The notes under the pieces: generated by a model
The model's database searches: none
What the model was told of the DNA's origin: nothing
The model's input: only the letters and a program-made list of their open reading frames with translations
In this document: piece by piece, positions 23,672-32,617 of the stretch
Layout of the letters: the number at the start of each line of letters is the position of its first letter
How positions within the stretch are numbered: the stretch's first letter is position 1
Position numbers and translations under genes: made by a program
NCBI GenBank assembly: GCA_049296795.1
Contig: JBAQTC010000009.1
Location: 145,022 to 209,021 of the forward strand
Reading direction: 5' to 3'
DNA from: CAXNKH01 sp049296795
GTDB taxonomy: Bacteria; Pseudomonadota; Gammaproteobacteria; Burkholderiales; Burkholderiaceae_C
DNA length: 64,000 nucleotides

Positions 23672-24508
23672 TCAGAGGGGTTGGCTGGGTTGACTGGATT
23701 GCGTTGAGGCAGGACGGACGCTGACTTCGGAACTGGTGACTTTAATCAGCCCGCAAGCCGTGCGCAACAGCAAGGCACCCGCATCGTCAACGCCTTGGGC
23801 CACGCCCTGCGTTCCATCACTCAGCAGCACGGGGCGTTCACGCAGTGCATCACGCGCCTCAAACGCTTTGCGCAAGGGCGCAAAACCTTGGGCCTCGAAC
23901 CGCTTGACCGCCTGCACCAAGGGCGCAGCCAGACGCAGCAGGGCTTGCGGACCATCCATCTCGGGCAGCAGCTCGGTCAACCAGGCTGGTGCGGTACTGA
24001 GACCGCTGGCCTGGGGCTCCAGCAGATTGAGTCCGACCCCAATCACCGCGTAGCGCCGATCAGCGACATGGGTGGTTTCTATCAAGATGCCTGCCAGCTT
24101 GCGGTCGGCCAGCCACACGTCGTTGGGCCACTTCAAACGCAGGTCGGGGTGCAAGCTGGTCGCCACGCTCAGGCCCACCGCCAGCGACAAACCCGACCAG
24201 TCCAGCGGCGCCAAGGGTAGGCCCAGCGAGAAAGTCAGGCCAGGCAAGCTGGCTCCCGGCGCAGAGACCACGTCGCTATGCCACTGGCGGCCCTGGCGGC
24301 CACGGCCGGCGTTTTGTTGCAGCGCCACCAGCAAAACCGGCTCGAACCGCCCAGCGCGGGCACGACGCATCAGCTCGCTGTTGGTCGAATCGATCTGGGG
24401 CACCAACTCGACGCTGAAGTCCTCCAGCACAGGCAGCACGGCCTGCCTGATGGCCTCGAGCGGCCAAAGCCCAGTGGCGTCGGTCATAGCATCCATCAAG
24501 GCGCCCAT
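23672..24508 (-). CDS. birA: Biotin--[acetyl-CoA-carboxylase] ligase
   Basis: BirA activates biotin with ATP and attaches it to the carboxyl carrier protein. Motifs are the biotin-binding QQNAGRGRQGRQW near residue 69 and KWPNDVWLADRKLAGILIET near residue 121, followed by the C-terminal SH3-like domain. There is no N-terminal DNA-binding domain, so it is unlikely to repress biotin genes directly. I chose 24508 (MGALMDAM); ATGs at 24496 and 24487 are alternatives, and the open frame to 24619 overlaps the SET gene. The start is 10 bases after the SET stop. Confidence 0.92.
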   Translation of the reverse strand: MGALMDAMTDATGLWPLEAIRQAVLPVLEDFSVELVPQIDSTNSELMRRARAGRFEPVLLVALQQNAGRGRQGRQWHSDVVSAPGASLPGLTFSLGLPLAPLDWSGLSLAVGLSVATSLHPDLRLKWPNDVWLADRKLAGILIETTHVADRRYAVIGVGLNLLEPQASGLSTAPAWLTELLPEMDGPQALLRLAAPLVQAVKRFEAQGFAPLRKAFEARDALRERPVLLSDGTQGVAQGVDDAGALLLRTACGLIKVTSSEVSVRPASTQSSQPSQPL

Positions 24509-24518
24509 TGGTTCGTCG

Positions 24519-25010
24519 TTAGCGTTTGCCGCGCTTGGGCGCGAGCAAGGTACCACGACAGTTCTTGGAACCACACCAACAGGGGAACTCGGCTTTGAGC
24601 TTGGCGGTGTAACGCTCATCGATGATCAAGCCGTAGTCGTAGTTGAGCTCTTCTCCGGCCGCGATGTTGCGCAAAGCCTTGATGAACACCCGTCCGCCTT
24701 CTTCGTCGGCTTCACAATTCGGATCGCAAGCGTGGTTGATCCAGCGCGCCGAGTTGCCACCGACCTTACCGTCGATCACGTGCTTATCGTCGATGTGGAA
24801 ATAAAAAGTGTGGTTCGGGTCACTCGGATCGTGCGGATGGCGGGCTTGCGCTTCGACCCAGCTGATAACCTCCCCGAGGTACTCCACCACGATTTCACCC
24901 TCGGCCAGATCTTGCACGGCAAAAACACCTTTACCATGGACACCCGAGCGCCGGGTTTGAATACGCCTACCGCTGGTTGGCGCCGGGCTTTGATTTTTTT
25001 TGGCTGGCAC
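24519..25010 (-). CDS. SET domain-containing protein (putative protein lysine methyltransferase)
   Basis: SET enzymes move methyl groups from SAM to lysine. Visible motifs are GVHGKGVFAVQDLAEGEIVV (SET-N), ARWINHACDPNCEADEE with the NHxCxPN SAM-binding core, ELNYDYGL with the catalytic tyrosine, and a post-SET CWCGSKNCRG cysteine cluster. I start at a GTG (25010, VPAKKNQSPAP); a GTG at 25043 is also in frame. Bacterial SET proteins probably methylate non-histone proteins; the target here is unknown. It is divergent from topB. Confidence 0.88.
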   Translation of the reverse strand: MPAKKNQSPAPTSGRRIQTRRSGVHGKGVFAVQDLAEGEIVVEYLGEVISWVEAQARHPHDPSDPNHTFYFHIDDKHVIDGKVGGNSARWINHACDPNCEADEEGGRVFIKALRNIAAGEELNYDYGLIIDERYTAKLKAEFPCWCGSKNCRGTLLAPKRGKR

Positions 25011-25144
25011 GTGCAAAAACTCTGTTATGTTGAAAGTGCACACATGTGCGCGTACGCGCCTACGCGTGAGAAGAGCGAATTGTAGAAGAGCGCGGTGCGG
25101 TGCATGGTGTGGATCTACGTGATTGAAATTATTTTGAAGTTTTT

Positions 25145-28100
25145 ATGATGAAAACCCTGGTCATTGCAGAAAAGCCTTCGGTGGCACAAGACATCGTGCG
25201 CGCCCTCACGCCGCTGGCGGGCAAGTTCGACAAACACGACGAGTACTTTGAGAACGAGCGCTACGTGGTCACCAGCGCCGTCGGTCACCTGGTGGAGATT
25301 CAGGCGCCCGAGGCTTATGACGTCAAACGCGGCAAATGGAGCTTTGCCCACCTGCCCGTGATCCCGCCACACTTTGACTTGAAGCCGGTGGACAAAACCA
25401 AGACGCGCCTGAACGCTGTTATCAAACAGGCCAAGCGCAAAGACGTAGCCCAACTCATCAACGCCTGCGACGCGGGCCGCGAAGGTGAGCTGATTTTTCG
25501 ACTGATCGAGCAGTATGCTGGTGGCGCCAAGCCACTGGGCAAGCCGGTTAGCCGCCTGTGGCTGCAATCCATGACGCCACAGGCTATCCGCGACGGCTTT
25601 AGCGCCCTGCGTAGCGACCAACAAATGCAGCCGCTGGCCGATGCCGCGCGCTGCCGCTCCGAGGCCGACTGGCTGGTGGGCATCAACGGCACCCGCGCTA
25701 TGACGGCGTTCAACTCGCGCGATGGCGGCTTCTTCCTGACCACCGTGGGCCGGGTGCAAACGCCCACCTTGTCGGTGGTGGTGGAGCGCGAAGAACAGAT
25801 CAGAAAATTCGTCAGCCGCAATTATTGGGAAATTCACGCCACGTTTGCCGCGCAGGCCGGTGACTACCCGGCCAAGTGGTTCGACCCGAGCTGGAAGAAA
25901 GCCGCTGCGCAGGCGGCCGCAGGTCACAGCGATGAGCCCGACGCCGAGCTCAAGGCCGATCGGGTCTGGAGCGAACGCGAAGCACTGGCCATTGCCAACG
26001 CCGTGCGCGGTCAAACCGCCAGCGTGAGCGAGGAGAGCAAGCCCACCTCGCAGGCTGCGCCCCAGCTGTTTGACCTCACCAGCTTACAACGCGAAGCCAA
26101 TGGCAAGTTTGGCTACTCGGCCAAGACCACGCTGTCGATCGCGCAAAGCCTGTACGAGCGCCACAAGGCCTTGACCTACCCCCGAACCGACTCGCGCAAC
26201 CTGCCCGAGGACTACGTACCGGTGGTGAAAGATACCTTTGCCATGCTGGCCGACAGCGGCATGAAACACCTGGCCCCGTTTGCCGCCACCGCCATCCAGG
26301 GCGGCTACGTGCGCGCTAGCAAACGCATTTTTGACAACGCCAAGGTAAGCGACCACTTTGCCATCATCCCCACCCTGCAAGCGCCCAGCGGCCTGAGCGA
26401 GGCCGAGCAAAAGGTGTATGACCTGGTGGTGCGCCGCTTCATGGCAGTGTTTTTCCCGAGCGCGGAATACCAGGTGACGACGAGGATCACCACAGTAGCC
26501 CCCACGCTCGGCATTAACGTGTCCTCGCTGCCCCCCGAGGGGGCTAATTTTGCTAGGGGCGGCCCGTCGCAAAATTCCGCCGCCAGTCATAGTTTCAAGA
26601 CTGAAGGCAAAGTGCTGGTCAAGCCGGGCTGGCTGGCCATCTACGGCAAGGAAGCCGCCGAGGAAGTGGCCGACGCCAAAGACGGCGACAAAGGCCAAAG
26701 CCTGGTGCCCGTGGCCCACGGTGAAAAGGTCAAAACGGAGTCGGTCGATCCCAAGGGTCTGAAAACCCGGCCCCCGGCACGCTATTCAGAGGCCACCCTG
26801 CTCGGCGCCATGGAAGGCGCGGGCAAGACGGTGGAAGACGATGAACTGCGCGAAGCCATGCAGGGCAAGGGCCTGGGCACGCCAGCCACACGCTCTTCCA
26901 TCATCGAGGGCCTGATCGCCGAGAAATACATGCTGCGCGAAGGCCGCGAACTGATTCCCACGGCCAAGGCCTTCCAGCTCATGACGCTGCTGCGCGGCCT
27001 GGGCGTGGAAGAACTCTCCAAAGCGGCACTCACCGGCGAGTGGGAGTACAAGCTGGCCCAGATGGAGCAGGGCCAGCTCAAGCGCGAAACCTTCATGGCC
27101 GAGATTGCCGCCATGACCGAGCGCATGGTGAAAAAAGCCAAAGAATACGACCGAGACACCATCCCCGGCGACTACGCCACGCTGGGCGCGCCTTGCCCGA
27201 ACTGTGGCGGCATCGTCAAAGAAAACTACCGCCGCTACACCTGCACGGGTGCAAGTGGCAAAGAAGACGGTTGTGGTTTCTCTTTTGGCAAAACCCCGGC
27301 CGGACGCACGTTTGAAGTGGCCGAAGTCGAGCAGTTCCTGCGCGAGCGAAAAATCGGACCACTCGATGGTTTCCGCTCCAAAGCGGGCTGGCCTTTCAGC
27401 GCTGAAATGGTCATCAAGTTCGACGAAGAAAGCAAGAACTACAAGCTCGAATTCGATTTTGGCGACGACAAAGCAGGCGAGGAAAGTGGTGAGCTGATCG
27501 ACTTCTCGGCCCAAGAGGCGCTCGGCCCTTGCCCGAAGTGCGGCGCCGCCTCCGGCAACGCCCATGGCGGAACGGTGTTCGAGCATGGCAAGAACTATGT
27601 CTGCGATAAATCCGTTCCCACCTTGACCCAGCCCACGCCGAGCTGCGACTTCAAAAGCGGGCAAATCATCTTGCAGCAACCGATTGAGCGCTCGCAGATG
27701 CAAAAACTGCTGGCCACCGGCAAGACCGATTTGCTCGACAAGTTTGTCTCCATGCGAACCCGCCGTGCTTTCAAAGCCATGTTGGCCTGGGATGCAGTGG
27801 CGGGCAAAGTGATCTTCGAATTCGCACCGAGCAAATTCCCACCACGCAAAACGGCTGCTAAAACCGCGCTGCCCGCCCGAGCTGCGACCAAAAAATCGCC
27901 CGCCAAAGCCCCGGCCCAGAAAGTCAGCAAGGTAGCCGCTAAAAAAACCATCACAGCAGCAAGCAAATCGGCTGCCACCAAAACACCGAAAACCCCGCGT
28001 AAAACCAGCGCCGCCAGTGCCAAGCAGCCCAGCGCTGCACTGGCCGCCGTCATCGGCGCTGAACCGGTGGCCCGCACGGAGGTCATCAAGAAACTGTGGG

Positions 28101-28240
28101 ACTACATCAAAGCCCAAGGCCTGCAAGACGGCGCCAACAAACGCGCCATCAATGCCGACGCCAAACTGCTCGCCGTGTTTGGCAAGCCGCAGGTGACGAT
28201 GTTCGAACTGGCCGGGATTGTCGGCAAACACTTGAGCTAA
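25145..28240 (+). CDS. topB: DNA topoisomerase III with C-terminal SWIB domain
   Basis: TopB decatenates DNA by single-strand passage. The 1031-residue protein has the Toprim domain (INACDAGREGELIFRLIE near 107-124), the active-site tyrosine in LTYPRTDSRNLP near residue 345, zinc-finger cysteines CPNCGG...CTGASGKEDGC from about 685, and CPKCGAAS from about 797. The tail is a Lys/Ala/Thr-rich linker (about 895-975) ending in a SWIB/MDM2-like domain (RTEVIKKLWDYIKAQGLQDG). Residues about 452-482 (start PTLGINVSSLPPEGANFARG) are an extra segment encoded by a palindromic repeat that splits the TTRI...HSFKTEG region. The frame stays open through it. Confidence 0.96.
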   Translation: MMKTLVIAEKPSVAQDIVRALTPLAGKFDKHDEYFENERYVVTSAVGHLVEIQAPEAYDVKRGKWSFAHLPVIPPHFDLKPVDKTKTRLNAVIKQAKRKDVAQLINACDAGREGELIFRLIEQYAGGAKPLGKPVSRLWLQSMTPQAIRDGFSALRSDQQMQPLADAARCRSEADWLVGINGTRAMTAFNSRDGGFFLTTVGRVQTPTLSVVVEREEQIRKFVSRNYWEIHATFAAQAGDYPAKWFDPSWKKAAAQAAAGHSDEPDAELKADRVWSEREALAIANAVRGQTASVSEESKPTSQAAPQLFDLTSLQREANGKFGYSAKTTLSIAQSLYERHKALTYPRTDSRNLPEDYVPVVKDTFAMLADSGMKHLAPFAATAIQGGYVRASKRIFDNAKVSDHFAIIPTLQAPSGLSEAEQKVYDLVVRRFMAVFFPSAEYQVTTRITTVAPTLGINVSSLPPEGANFARGGPSQNSAASHSFKTEGKVLVKPGWLAIYGKEAAEEVADAKDGDKGQSLVPVAHGEKVKTESVDPKGLKTRPPARYSEATLLGAMEGAGKTVEDDELREAMQGKGLGTPATRSSIIEGLIAEKYMLREGRELIPTAKAFQLMTLLRGLGVEELSKAALTGEWEYKLAQMEQGQLKRETFMAEIAAMTERMVKKAKEYDRDTIPGDYATLGAPCPNCGGIVKENYRRYTCTGASGKEDGCGFSFGKTPAGRTFEVAEVEQFLRERKIGPLDGFRSKAGWPFSAEMVIKFDEESKNYKLEFDFGDDKAGEESGELIDFSAQEALGPCPKCGAASGNAHGGTVFEHGKNYVCDKSVPTLTQPTPSCDFKSGQIILQQPIERSQMQKLLATGKTDLLDKFVSMRTRRAFKAMLAWDAVAGKVIFEFAPSKFPPRKTAAKTALPARAATKKSPAKAPAQKVSKVAAKKTITAASKSAATKTPKTPRKTSAASAKQPSAALAAVIGAEPVARTEVIKKLWDYIKAQGLQDGANKRAINADAKLLAVFGKPQVTMFELAGIVGKHLS
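26496..26585 (+). repeat. GC-rich palindromic repeat inserted in frame in topB
   Basis: CCCCCACGCTCG (26499) then CGCTGCCCCCCGAGGGGGCT (26526-26545), then TTGCTAGGGGCGGCCCG. The same blocks occur inside amgK at 51064-51147. CCCCC/GGGGG arms can pair. It encodes the extra TopB residues and carries no stop in this frame. Confidence 0.8.
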
Positions 28241-28246
28241 AGCACG

Positions 28247-28966
28247 ATGACTTGGTCGATTTTGGCGCGCGATAAAGAAGGTCGCTTAGGGGTGGCGATT
28301 GCCAGCCGCTTCTTTGCAGTCGGCGCCTTGTGTGTTCACAGCCAACGAGGCGTCGGTGCGCTGGCCACCCAGGCTTTGATGAACCCCTTGTATGGGCCGG
28401 CGGGGCTGAATTTGCTCAGCCTTGGGCGTTCTGCCGCCGAAGTCGCTGCGACCCTGCTGCTGGCCGACGCGGGCCGGGCGCAGCGCCAACTCCATCTGTT
28501 GCCCGCACAGGGGCCCGCAGCAGCCGTCACGGGAGAGGCCTGTATTCCTTGGTGCGGCCACTTGGTGGGAGACGACTTCAGCGTGGCCGGCAATATGCTG
28601 GCCGGGCCGCAGGTGATTGATGCCACGGCGCAAGCTTTTGTAGCGGCAGCGGGTCTGCCACTGGCCGAGCGCTTGCTGTTGGCGCTGGCCGCGGGCGAAG
28701 CTGCGGGTGGCGATAAACGCGGCAAGCAAGCAGCAGCCCTACGCATCCAGGGTGACGAGGACTATCCCGAGCTCGACCTACGCGTCGATGACCATGCGGA
28801 GCCGGTGCTTGAGCTGCAACGCCTGTACCAAAAAAGTCTGGAACGCTACCAGCCCTTCATGGCCTGCTTGGCCGGCCGGCACGATGGCGTAGGCCTGATC
28901 GACCGCGCTCAAATCGAAGCCCGGGTTGAGCGCTTTCAAGCCAACCGAAACGCGCCAACAACATGA
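28247..28966 (+). CDS. DUF1028 domain-containing protein
   Basis: The 239-residue protein starts TWSILARDKEGRLGVAIASR and contains GVGALATQALMNPLYGPAGL, the DUF1028 pattern, an Ntn-hydrolase-like fold. The C-terminal 40 residues form a helical tail (EPVLELQRLYQKSLERYQPF). It starts 6 bases after topB and overlaps the next ABC gene by ATGA, so it belongs to the transporter operon. DUF1028 genes are often beside peptide transporters; cleavage of an imported amide is an inference. Confidence 0.88.
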   Translation: MTWSILARDKEGRLGVAIASRFFAVGALCVHSQRGVGALATQALMNPLYGPAGLNLLSLGRSAAEVAATLLLADAGRAQRQLHLLPAQGPAAAVTGEACIPWCGHLVGDDFSVAGNMLAGPQVIDATAQAFVAAAGLPLAERLLLALAAGEAAGGDKRGKQAAALRIQGDEDYPELDLRVDDHAEPVLELQRLYQKSLERYQPFMACLAGRHDGVGLIDRAQIEARVERFQANRNAPTT

Positions 28967-29976
28967 GCGCCTTGCTCGACGTGCGCGATCTGCGCACCAC
29001 ATTCGACACCGATGAAGGCCTGTTCGCTGCGGTTGACGGCGTGAGCTTCTCGGTGCATGCAGGGCGCACACTGGCCATCGTCGGCGAATCGGGTTGCGGC
29101 AAAAGCGTGACCTCACTCTCCATCATGGGCTTGGTTGCCAAATCCAACGGCGTGACGCAAGCCAGTTCGATCCAGTTTGAAGGGCGCGAGCTCATGGGTT
29201 TGGCTGAACGCGACATGCAGGACTTGCGCGGCAACGGCATGGCGATGATTTTTCAGGAGCCGATGAGTTCACTCAACCCGGCCTTCACCATCGGCGAGCA
29301 AATTGTTGAAGTCTTGCTGCGGCACCGCAACATCAGCCGGGCTGAAGCCAAGGCACGCGCGCTGGCCATGTTGCACAAAGTGCGCATACCTGCGCCTGAG
29401 CAACGTTTTGATGACTACCCGCACAAACTCTCCGGCGGGATGAGGCAACGCGTCATGATTGCCATCGCGCTGGCTTGTGAGCCTCGGCTGCTGATCGCCG
29501 ATGAACCGACCACCGCGCTCGACGTCACGATTCAGGCCCAAATCCTGGACTTGATGCACACGCTACAGACCGAGACCGGCACCGCCATCATCCTGATCAC
29601 GCACGACTTGGGCGTGGTGGCTGAGGTGGCCGACGAAGTACTGGTGATGTACGCCGGCCGTGTGGTCGAACGCGCACCCGTGCAGGCGCTGTTCTACGCT
29701 GCGCAGCACCCCTACACCATCGGTTTGCTGGGGTCGATCCCGCGACTGGACCGAACGCGCACGCGATTGGCCTCCATTGAGGGGCAAGTGCCCAGTCCAT
29801 TACGCCGTCCAGCGGGCTGCAGCTTTGCCCAGCGCTGTCCCTTTGTGCAGCAGGCCTGCCGCAGTGAGGTGCCGCCTTTGCAGCAAGTCGGTCCCGCGCA
29901 TTTCTCCGCCTGCCTGCGGGCACCGCTGGATCCGGCTGTCTTGCTGGCCGAGAAAGTTTCGGAACCTAGCCCATGA
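28963..29976 (+). CDS. Peptide ABC transporter ATP-binding protein (DppD/OppD type)
   Basis: The 337-residue ATPase has Walker A GESGCGKSVTSLS, the Q-loop in FQEPMSSLNPAF, the ABC signature LSGGMRQRVMIA, Walker B LLIADEPTTALD and the H-loop ILITHDLGVV. The C-terminal oligopeptide-transporter region has the cysteine cluster CSFAQRCPFVQQAC, often an iron-sulfur site. It pairs with the next gene as the DppD-DppF heterodimer that drives uptake. Starts and stops overlap on both sides. Confidence 0.95.
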   Translation: MSALLDVRDLRTTFDTDEGLFAAVDGVSFSVHAGRTLAIVGESGCGKSVTSLSIMGLVAKSNGVTQASSIQFEGRELMGLAERDMQDLRGNGMAMIFQEPMSSLNPAFTIGEQIVEVLLRHRNISRAEAKARALAMLHKVRIPAPEQRFDDYPHKLSGGMRQRVMIAIALACEPRLLIADEPTTALDVTIQAQILDLMHTLQTETGTAIILITHDLGVVAEVADEVLVMYAGRVVERAPVQALFYAAQHPYTIGLLGSIPRLDRTRTRLASIEGQVPSPLRRPAGCSFAQRCPFVQQACRSEVPPLQQVGPAHFSACLRAPLDPAVLLAEKVSEPSP

Positions 29977-31043
29977 GCGATACACCTCTGTTGCAAGTGG
30001 CGGGCTTGGTCAAGCATTTCCCGATCCGCCGTGGCGTGTTGGGTCGGGTCAGCGCCCAGGTCCGTGCCGTCGACGGCGTGAGTTTTGACATCCGCTCCGG
30101 CGAAACCTTGGGCGTAGTGGGCGAGTCGGGTTGCGGCAAGTCCACCCTGGGGCGCTTAGCCCTGCGTCTGATCGAAGCCAGTGCCGGAACCATTTTGTTT
30201 GAAGGCGAAGACCTCAGCGCCTTAAGCCCGGCGCAACTGCGCGAGCGTCGCCGCGCCATGCAGCTGATTTTTCAAGACCCCTACTCCTCGCTCAATCCGC
30301 GCATGACGGTGGGCCAAACCCTGACCGAGCCCTTGATGCTGCATGGGCTGCATCCAGGGCGACGGCGCGAACGGGTCGATGAACTGCTACATCTGGTCGG
30401 CTTGGCCAGCGAACACGCGCAGCGTTATCCGCACGAATTCTCGGGCGGTCAAAGGCAGCGTATCGGGATTGCGCGGGCCTTGGCGGTCGAACCCAAACTG
30501 ATTGTTTGCGACGAAGCGGTGTCCGCGCTGGACGTGTCCGTGCAGGCCCAAGTCATCACCCTGTTGCAAGACCTGCAACAGCAGTTCGGCCTGGCCTATA
30601 TGTTCATCGCCCATGACTTGGCTGTGGTCAAGCACATCGCTAGCCGTATCGCCGTGATGTATTTGGGGCGCATCGTTGAAATAGCCGACAAGGAGGCCTT
30701 GTTTGCCACGCCGCGCCACCCCTACACCCAGGCTTTGCTCTCAGCGATTCCCTTGCCCGAGCCGGGTTTGCAGCGCGAGCGCAGCTTGCTCAGCGGCGAC
30801 GTGCCCAGCCCGATAAACCCGCCCACGGGTTGTCATTTTCACACCCGCTGCCCGCACGCCCGAGCCCTGTGCTCAGCGTTGTCGCCGCAGCTCGAAGGCG
30901 ATGCCAGCCATGCCGTAGCCTGTCATTTTTGGTCTGAAATTCAAGCTAGCGCGCCAACTGCATCTGCTGCGACCGATTCGGCTGCACAGCGCCGTCTGAG
31001 CTTGTTACAGTCTGCTTTTCTGACGCCGCAGCTTGCTACCTGA
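29973..31043 (+). CDS. Peptide ABC transporter ATP-binding protein (DppF/OppF type)
   Basis: The 356-residue second ATPase has Walker A GESGCGKSTLGRL, FQDPYSSLNPRMTVG, the signature FSGGQRQRIGIARAL, and Walker B VCDEAVSALDVSVQAQ, where DEAVSALD replaces the commoner DEPTSALD, as is usual in DppF. A C-terminal CHFHTRCPHARALC region follows. The last 40 residues are an extra Ala/Ser-rich tail. It overlaps DppD by 4 bases and precedes the binding protein. Confidence 0.95.
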   Translation: MSDTPLLQVAGLVKHFPIRRGVLGRVSAQVRAVDGVSFDIRSGETLGVVGESGCGKSTLGRLALRLIEASAGTILFEGEDLSALSPAQLRERRRAMQLIFQDPYSSLNPRMTVGQTLTEPLMLHGLHPGRRRERVDELLHLVGLASEHAQRYPHEFSGGQRQRIGIARALAVEPKLIVCDEAVSALDVSVQAQVITLLQDLQQQFGLAYMFIAHDLAVVKHIASRIAVMYLGRIVEIADKEALFATPRHPYTQALLSAIPLPEPGLQRERSLLSGDVPSPINPPTGCHFHTRCPHARALCSALSPQLEGDASHAVACHFWSEIQASAPTASAATDSAAQRRLSLLQSAFLTPQLAT

Positions 31044-31073
31044 CCCCCTGTTCAAACCCATGGAGACCTTGCT

Positions 31074-32588
31074 ATGAAGTTAACTACCCGAATCTGCTCC
31101 GCTGCCTTGCTGCTGGGCTTAAGCGCGCTGAGCTTGCAAGCGCAAACTTTGCGCGTTGGCTTGGCCGAAGACCCCGATGTGCTGGATCCGACCTTGGCCC
31201 GCACTTTCGTCGGTCGCATTGTGTTTTCAGCGCTGTGCGACAAGCTGCTCGAAATCGATGAGAAACTGGCCATCACGCCCCAACTGGCTGCCAGTTACGA
31301 GTGGTCGGCCGACAGCAAAGCGCTGACGCTCAAGTTGCGGCCAGGTGTAACTTTTCATGACGGCGAAAAATTCGACGCGGCCGCAGTCAAGTTCAACATC
31401 GAACGTCACAAAACCATGGCGGGGTCAAACCGTCGCGGTGAACTGGCCCCAGTCAGCAGCGTCGACGTGGTCGATGCCATGACGGTCCGATTGAATTTGA
31501 CAGCGCCTTTTTCTCCCCTGTTGGCGCAATTGGCTGACCGCGCCGGCATGATGGTTTCGCCCAAAGCGGCGCAAGCCGCAGGCGACAAGTTTGGTACCAA
31601 ACCGGTGTGCTCAGGACCGTTCAAGTTTGTCGAGCGCGTAGCGCAAGACCGCATCGTGTTCGAGCGCTATGCCAATTACTGGAACAAGGAAGCCGTGCAC
31701 TTCGACAAAGTGGTTTACACGCCGATTCCTGACGCCACCGTGCGGCTGGCCAACCTGAAGTCCGGCCAGCTGGACTTTATTGAACGCGTGGCTTCGAGTG
31801 ATGTGGAAAAACTGCAAACCGACAAGAAATTTAAAGTCGCTCGCATCACCGAAATTGGCTACCAAGGCATCACCATCAACATCGGCAAGAGTGACCAGGC
31901 CAAGAAAAATCCGCTGGGTTCCGACCCGCGGGTGCGCGAAGCTTTCGAGTTATCGCTGGACCGACAAGGCTTGGCCCAGGTCGTGATGGACAACGAGGCC
32001 ACGGTGGGTAACCAATGGGTGGCCCCGACCAATAGCTATTACGTCAAAAACTCGCCGGTACCCAAGCGCAATATTGAACGTGCCAAAGCGCTGTTGAAAG
32101 AGGCCGGCATTCCTCGCCCCAGCTTCACCCTGGTGACACCGACCACCTCTGATTCCCAACGCCTGGCCTTGGTGGTGCAAGCCATGACGCGCGAAGCCGG
32201 TTTTGATGTGAAGATCCAGGCCGCCGAGTTCGCGACCTCCTTGAACATGGCAGACAAGGGCGATTTCGAAGCCTATGTTTTGTCTTGGAGCGGGCGGGCC
32301 GACCCGGATGGCAACCTGTTCAGCTTTCACGGCTGCAAGCAACCGCTGAACTATTCGGGCTACTGCAACGCCGAGACCGATGCTTTGCTCAACCAATCGC
32401 GCGCTCTGCGCGATCCCGTGGAGCGTAAAAAGGTGTTTGAAAAAATTACCGCCCAAGTCTTGAAAGAGCGCCCCATCATTTATCTCTACCACCGCAACTG
32501 GCTGTGGGCCTACAACGCCAAGCTATCAGGTATCAAAAACATTCCCGACGGTCTGCTGCGCGTGACCGGCTTGAAAATGGCGCCTTGA
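31074..32588 (+). CDS. Peptide ABC transporter substrate-binding protein
   Basis: SBP family 5 periplasmic protein of 504 residues. The signal peptide is AALLLGLSALSLQAQ (cleavage near residue 24). Next come QTLRVGLAEDPDVLDPTLAR and the domain I/II pattern, with the SYEWSADSKALTLKLRPGVT segment typical of DppA/OppA-like proteins. A GGAGA ribosome binding site lies before 31074. The ligand is not identifiable; di- or oligopeptides are likely. It is placed between the ATPases and the permeases. Confidence 0.95.
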   Translation: MKLTTRICSAALLLGLSALSLQAQTLRVGLAEDPDVLDPTLARTFVGRIVFSALCDKLLEIDEKLAITPQLAASYEWSADSKALTLKLRPGVTFHDGEKFDAAAVKFNIERHKTMAGSNRRGELAPVSSVDVVDAMTVRLNLTAPFSPLLAQLADRAGMMVSPKAAQAAGDKFGTKPVCSGPFKFVERVAQDRIVFERYANYWNKEAVHFDKVVYTPIPDATVRLANLKSGQLDFIERVASSDVEKLQTDKKFKVARITEIGYQGITINIGKSDQAKKNPLGSDPRVREAFELSLDRQGLAQVVMDNEATVGNQWVAPTNSYYVKNSPVPKRNIERAKALLKEAGIPRPSFTLVTPTTSDSQRLALVVQAMTREAGFDVKIQAAEFATSLNMADKGDFEAYVLSWSGRADPDGNLFSFHGCKQPLNYSGYCNAETDALLNQSRALRDPVERKKVFEKITAQVLKERPIIYLYHRNWLWAYNAKLSGIKNIPDGLLRVTGLKMAP

Positions 32589-32617
32589 TACCCCGCAACT
32601 CCCCGCCCTAAAGCCCC

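Noticed and set aside
26786..28231. Minus-strand frame of 481 codons
   Set aside because: Shadow of topB. The composition (G-, F-, R- and Q-rich) is typical of antisense GC-rich coding DNA.
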